Assembly: GCA_963846005.1 (NCBI GenBank)
Contig: CAWJUH010000001.1
Span: 744,001 to 808,000 of the forward strand
DNA from: CAVSUR01 sp963846005
GTDB taxonomy: Bacteria; Actinomycetota; Actinomycetes; Streptosporangiales; Streptosporangiaceae
DNA length: 64,000 nt
Reading direction: 5' to 3'
Position 1 is the stretch's first letter, and each line of letters begins with the position of its first letter. A program made the translations under genes and the position numbers. Below, piece after piece: positions 62,568 through 64,000 of the stretch. A model generated the notes under the pieces. The model saw only the letters and a list, made by a program, of their open reading frames with translations, had not been told where the DNA came from and made no database searches.

Positions 62568-64000
62568 ATGACGCAGGCGCAACCGGTCACGGACGGCAGC
62601 GGCCCGCTGGTAGCCGGCGCGGACGGCGTCCCGGCCGGGTCCGGCGCGGCGGCAGCCGGGCCGGACGAACCCGGGGCGGGGGCGGAGACCCGGGTGCTGG
62701 CGGGGCTGGTGCCGGGGCTGCGGGCGGTCTGCGGTGCGGAGAACGTGATCACCGATCCGCTGGAGTTGCGGACCTACGAGTGCGACGGCCTGACCGCGCA
62801 CCGCTGCTCCCCCGGGCTGGCCGTGCTGCCGGGGACCGCGGAGCAGGTGGCCGCCGTGGTGCGGGCGTGCGCCGCCGCGGGCGTGCCGTTCGTGGCCCGC
62901 GGCTCGGGCACGGGCCTGTCCGGCGGCGCGCTGCCGCGGACCGACGGGGTGCTGATCGTGCTGTCGCGGATGCGGCGCGTCATCTCGGTCGACCCGGACA
63001 GCCGGCGCGCGGTCGTCGAGCCGGGGGTGACGAACCTGGCGGTGTCCAAGGCCGCCGAGCCCTACGGGCTGTTCTACGCGCCGGACCCGTCCAGCCAGGT
63101 GGTCTGCTCGGTGGGCGGCAACGTGGCGGAGAACTCCGGCGGCGCGCACTGCCTCAAGCACGGGTTCACCGTGCACCACGTGACCGGCCTGGAGGTCGTC
63201 ACCCCGGCCGGCGAGCTGACCTGGATCGGCGACGGCACCGGCGCCGCCCCCGGCTACGACCTGCTCGGCGTGTTCATCGGCTCGGAGGGCACGCTCGGCA
63301 TCGCCACCAAAGTCGTGGTGAAGCTGCTGCGCATCCCGGAGGCGGTCACCACACTGCTGGCCGCGTTCAGGACCATGGGCGCCGGCGGCTCGGCGGTGTC
63401 GGCCATCATCGGCGCGGGCATCCTGCCCGGCGCGATCGAGATGATGGACGCCCTGGCCATCGAGGCCGCCGAGGCCGCGGTGGCCTGCCATTACCCGGAG
63501 GGCGCAGCCGCCGTGCTGATCGTGGAGCTGGACGGGCCCGCGGCCGACGTCGAGCGGGAGACCGACGCGGTGCGCGAGCTCTGCGAGCAGGCCGGAGCGT
63601 ACGAGATCAGGGCCGCGCGGGACGCGGCCGAGCGGACCGCGATCTGGACCGGCCGCAAGTCGGCGTTCGCCGCGGTCGGCCGGATCAGCCCGGCCTACAT
63701 CGTGCAGGACGGGGTGGTGCCGCGCACCGCGCTGCCCGAGGTGCTGGAGGCGATCGCCGAGCTGTCCGCGCAGACGGCGGGGGTGCGGGTGGCCAACGTG
63801 TTCCACGCAGGCGACGGCAACCTGCACCCGCTGGTGCTGTTCGACGACACTAAGCCGGACGCGACCAAGGCCGCCGAGGAGGTGTCCGGCCAGATCCTGG
63901 ACCTGTGCATCAGCCACGGCGGGTCGATCACCGGCGAGCACGGCGTCGGGGTGGACAAGTCCCGGTACATGCCGAAGATGTTCGGCGCCGACGACCTGGA
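62568..64000 (+). CDS. GlcD-like FAD-linked oxidase (truncated by window end)
   Basis: At least 477 residues from ATG 62568 with CGGAGGGA upstream; no stop before the window end. FAD-binding PCMH domain: VPFVARGSGTGLSGGALPR and SSQVVCSVGGNVAENSGGAHCLKHG. C-terminal FAD-oxidase domain: VANVFHAGDGNLHPLVLFD and the end ITGEHGVGVDKSRYM. This is the glycolate oxidase GlcD/D-lactate dehydrogenase-type family. The N-terminus is a 35-residue Gly/Ala/Pro extension. Its neighbour aceB would use the glyoxylate it could make. Confidence 0.9.
   Translation, partial: MTQAQPVTDGSGPLVAGADGVPAGSGAAAAGPDEPGAGAETRVLAGLVPGLRAVCGAENVITDPLELRTYECDGLTAHRCSPGLAVLPGTAEQVAAVVRACAAAGVPFVARGSGTGLSGGALPRTDGVLIVLSRMRRVISVDPDSRRAVVEPGVTNLAVSKAAEPYGLFYAPDPSSQVVCSVGGNVAENSGGAHCLKHGFTVHHVTGLEVVTPAGELTWIGDGTGAAPGYDLLGVFIGSEGTLGIATKVVVKLLRIPEAVTTLLAAFRTMGAGGSAVSAIIGAGILPGAIEMMDALAIEAAEAAVACHYPEGAAAVLIVELDGPAADVERETDAVRELCEQAGAYEIRAARDAAERTAIWTGRKSAFAAVGRISPAYIVQDGVVPRTALPEVLEAIAELSAQTAGVRVANVFHAGDGNLHPLVLFDDTKPDATKAAEEVSGQILDLCISHGGSITGEHGVGVDKSRYMPKMFGADDL

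Overview
This window is chromosomal DNA from a very high-G+C actinomycete. Codon third positions are almost always G or C, and GTG/TTG starts are common. Gene order matches the conserved Streptomyces-like core: ppdK-dgt-dnaG-rpoD; glyS; recO-uppS; era; HIT-phoH-ybeY-CorC; hrcA-dnaJ-rsmE; hemW; lepA; rpsT; holA. The other core hallmarks are DUF1707/DUF4190/DUF4232 proteins, a CIRCE-controlled hrcA operon and a SigE-type sigma factor. I cannot name the genus. It looks like a soil actinomycete outside the best-studied Streptomyces. No CRISPR array, prophage, insertion sequence or biosynthetic cluster is visible.

Layout. 0-18 kb is accessory: a membrane protein fragment, a frameshifted gamma-glutamyltransferase, a run of four DUF4232 exported proteins, a DUF885 metalloprotein, a two-component system, a badly frame-broken PMT-type glycosyltransferase, a PCu(A)C-like lipoprotein, a DUF1707 protein, a second beta-clamp gene, DUF6295, a dienelactone hydrolase, and a MarR/MFS efflux pair with a clear operator and terminators. 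17.8-34.9 kb carries tRNA-Asn, rpoD, dnaG, dgt, ppdK, glyS, uppS and recO, interleaved with oxidoreductases, a HAD phosphatase and a GNAT protein. 35-54.2 kb is the translation, ribosome-maturation and heat-shock block, interrupted by a sigma factor/membrane partner and by DUF1707/DUF4190 genes. 54.2-64 kb holds hutI, hflX with a tandem-repeat tail, malate synthase, a LysR/EamA pair, a TetR regulator with a strong palindrome, and the start of a GlcD-type oxidase.

How the genes work together. Many core genes are translationally coupled by 4-base stop/start overlaps (HIT-phoH, recO-uppS, ppdK-dgt, sigma factor-partner, kinase-regulator). Malate synthase and a GlcD-like flavoprotein lie 3 kb apart and could form a glycolate-to-malate route.

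Two features of the sequence itself stand out. First, many genes carry apparent one-base frameshifts in G/C runs, including essential holA, which points to residual sequencing indels rather than true pseudogenes. Second, there are several perfect short tandem duplications: 30 bp in the dnaN paralogue, 21 bp in hrcA, 33 bp across a stop codon, and 8 x 21 bp in hflX. I found no convincing new multi-gene system. The best leads are the DUF4232 array, the repeat-tailed HflX, the Q/G/Y-rich DUF4190 protein and several unexplained palindromes.
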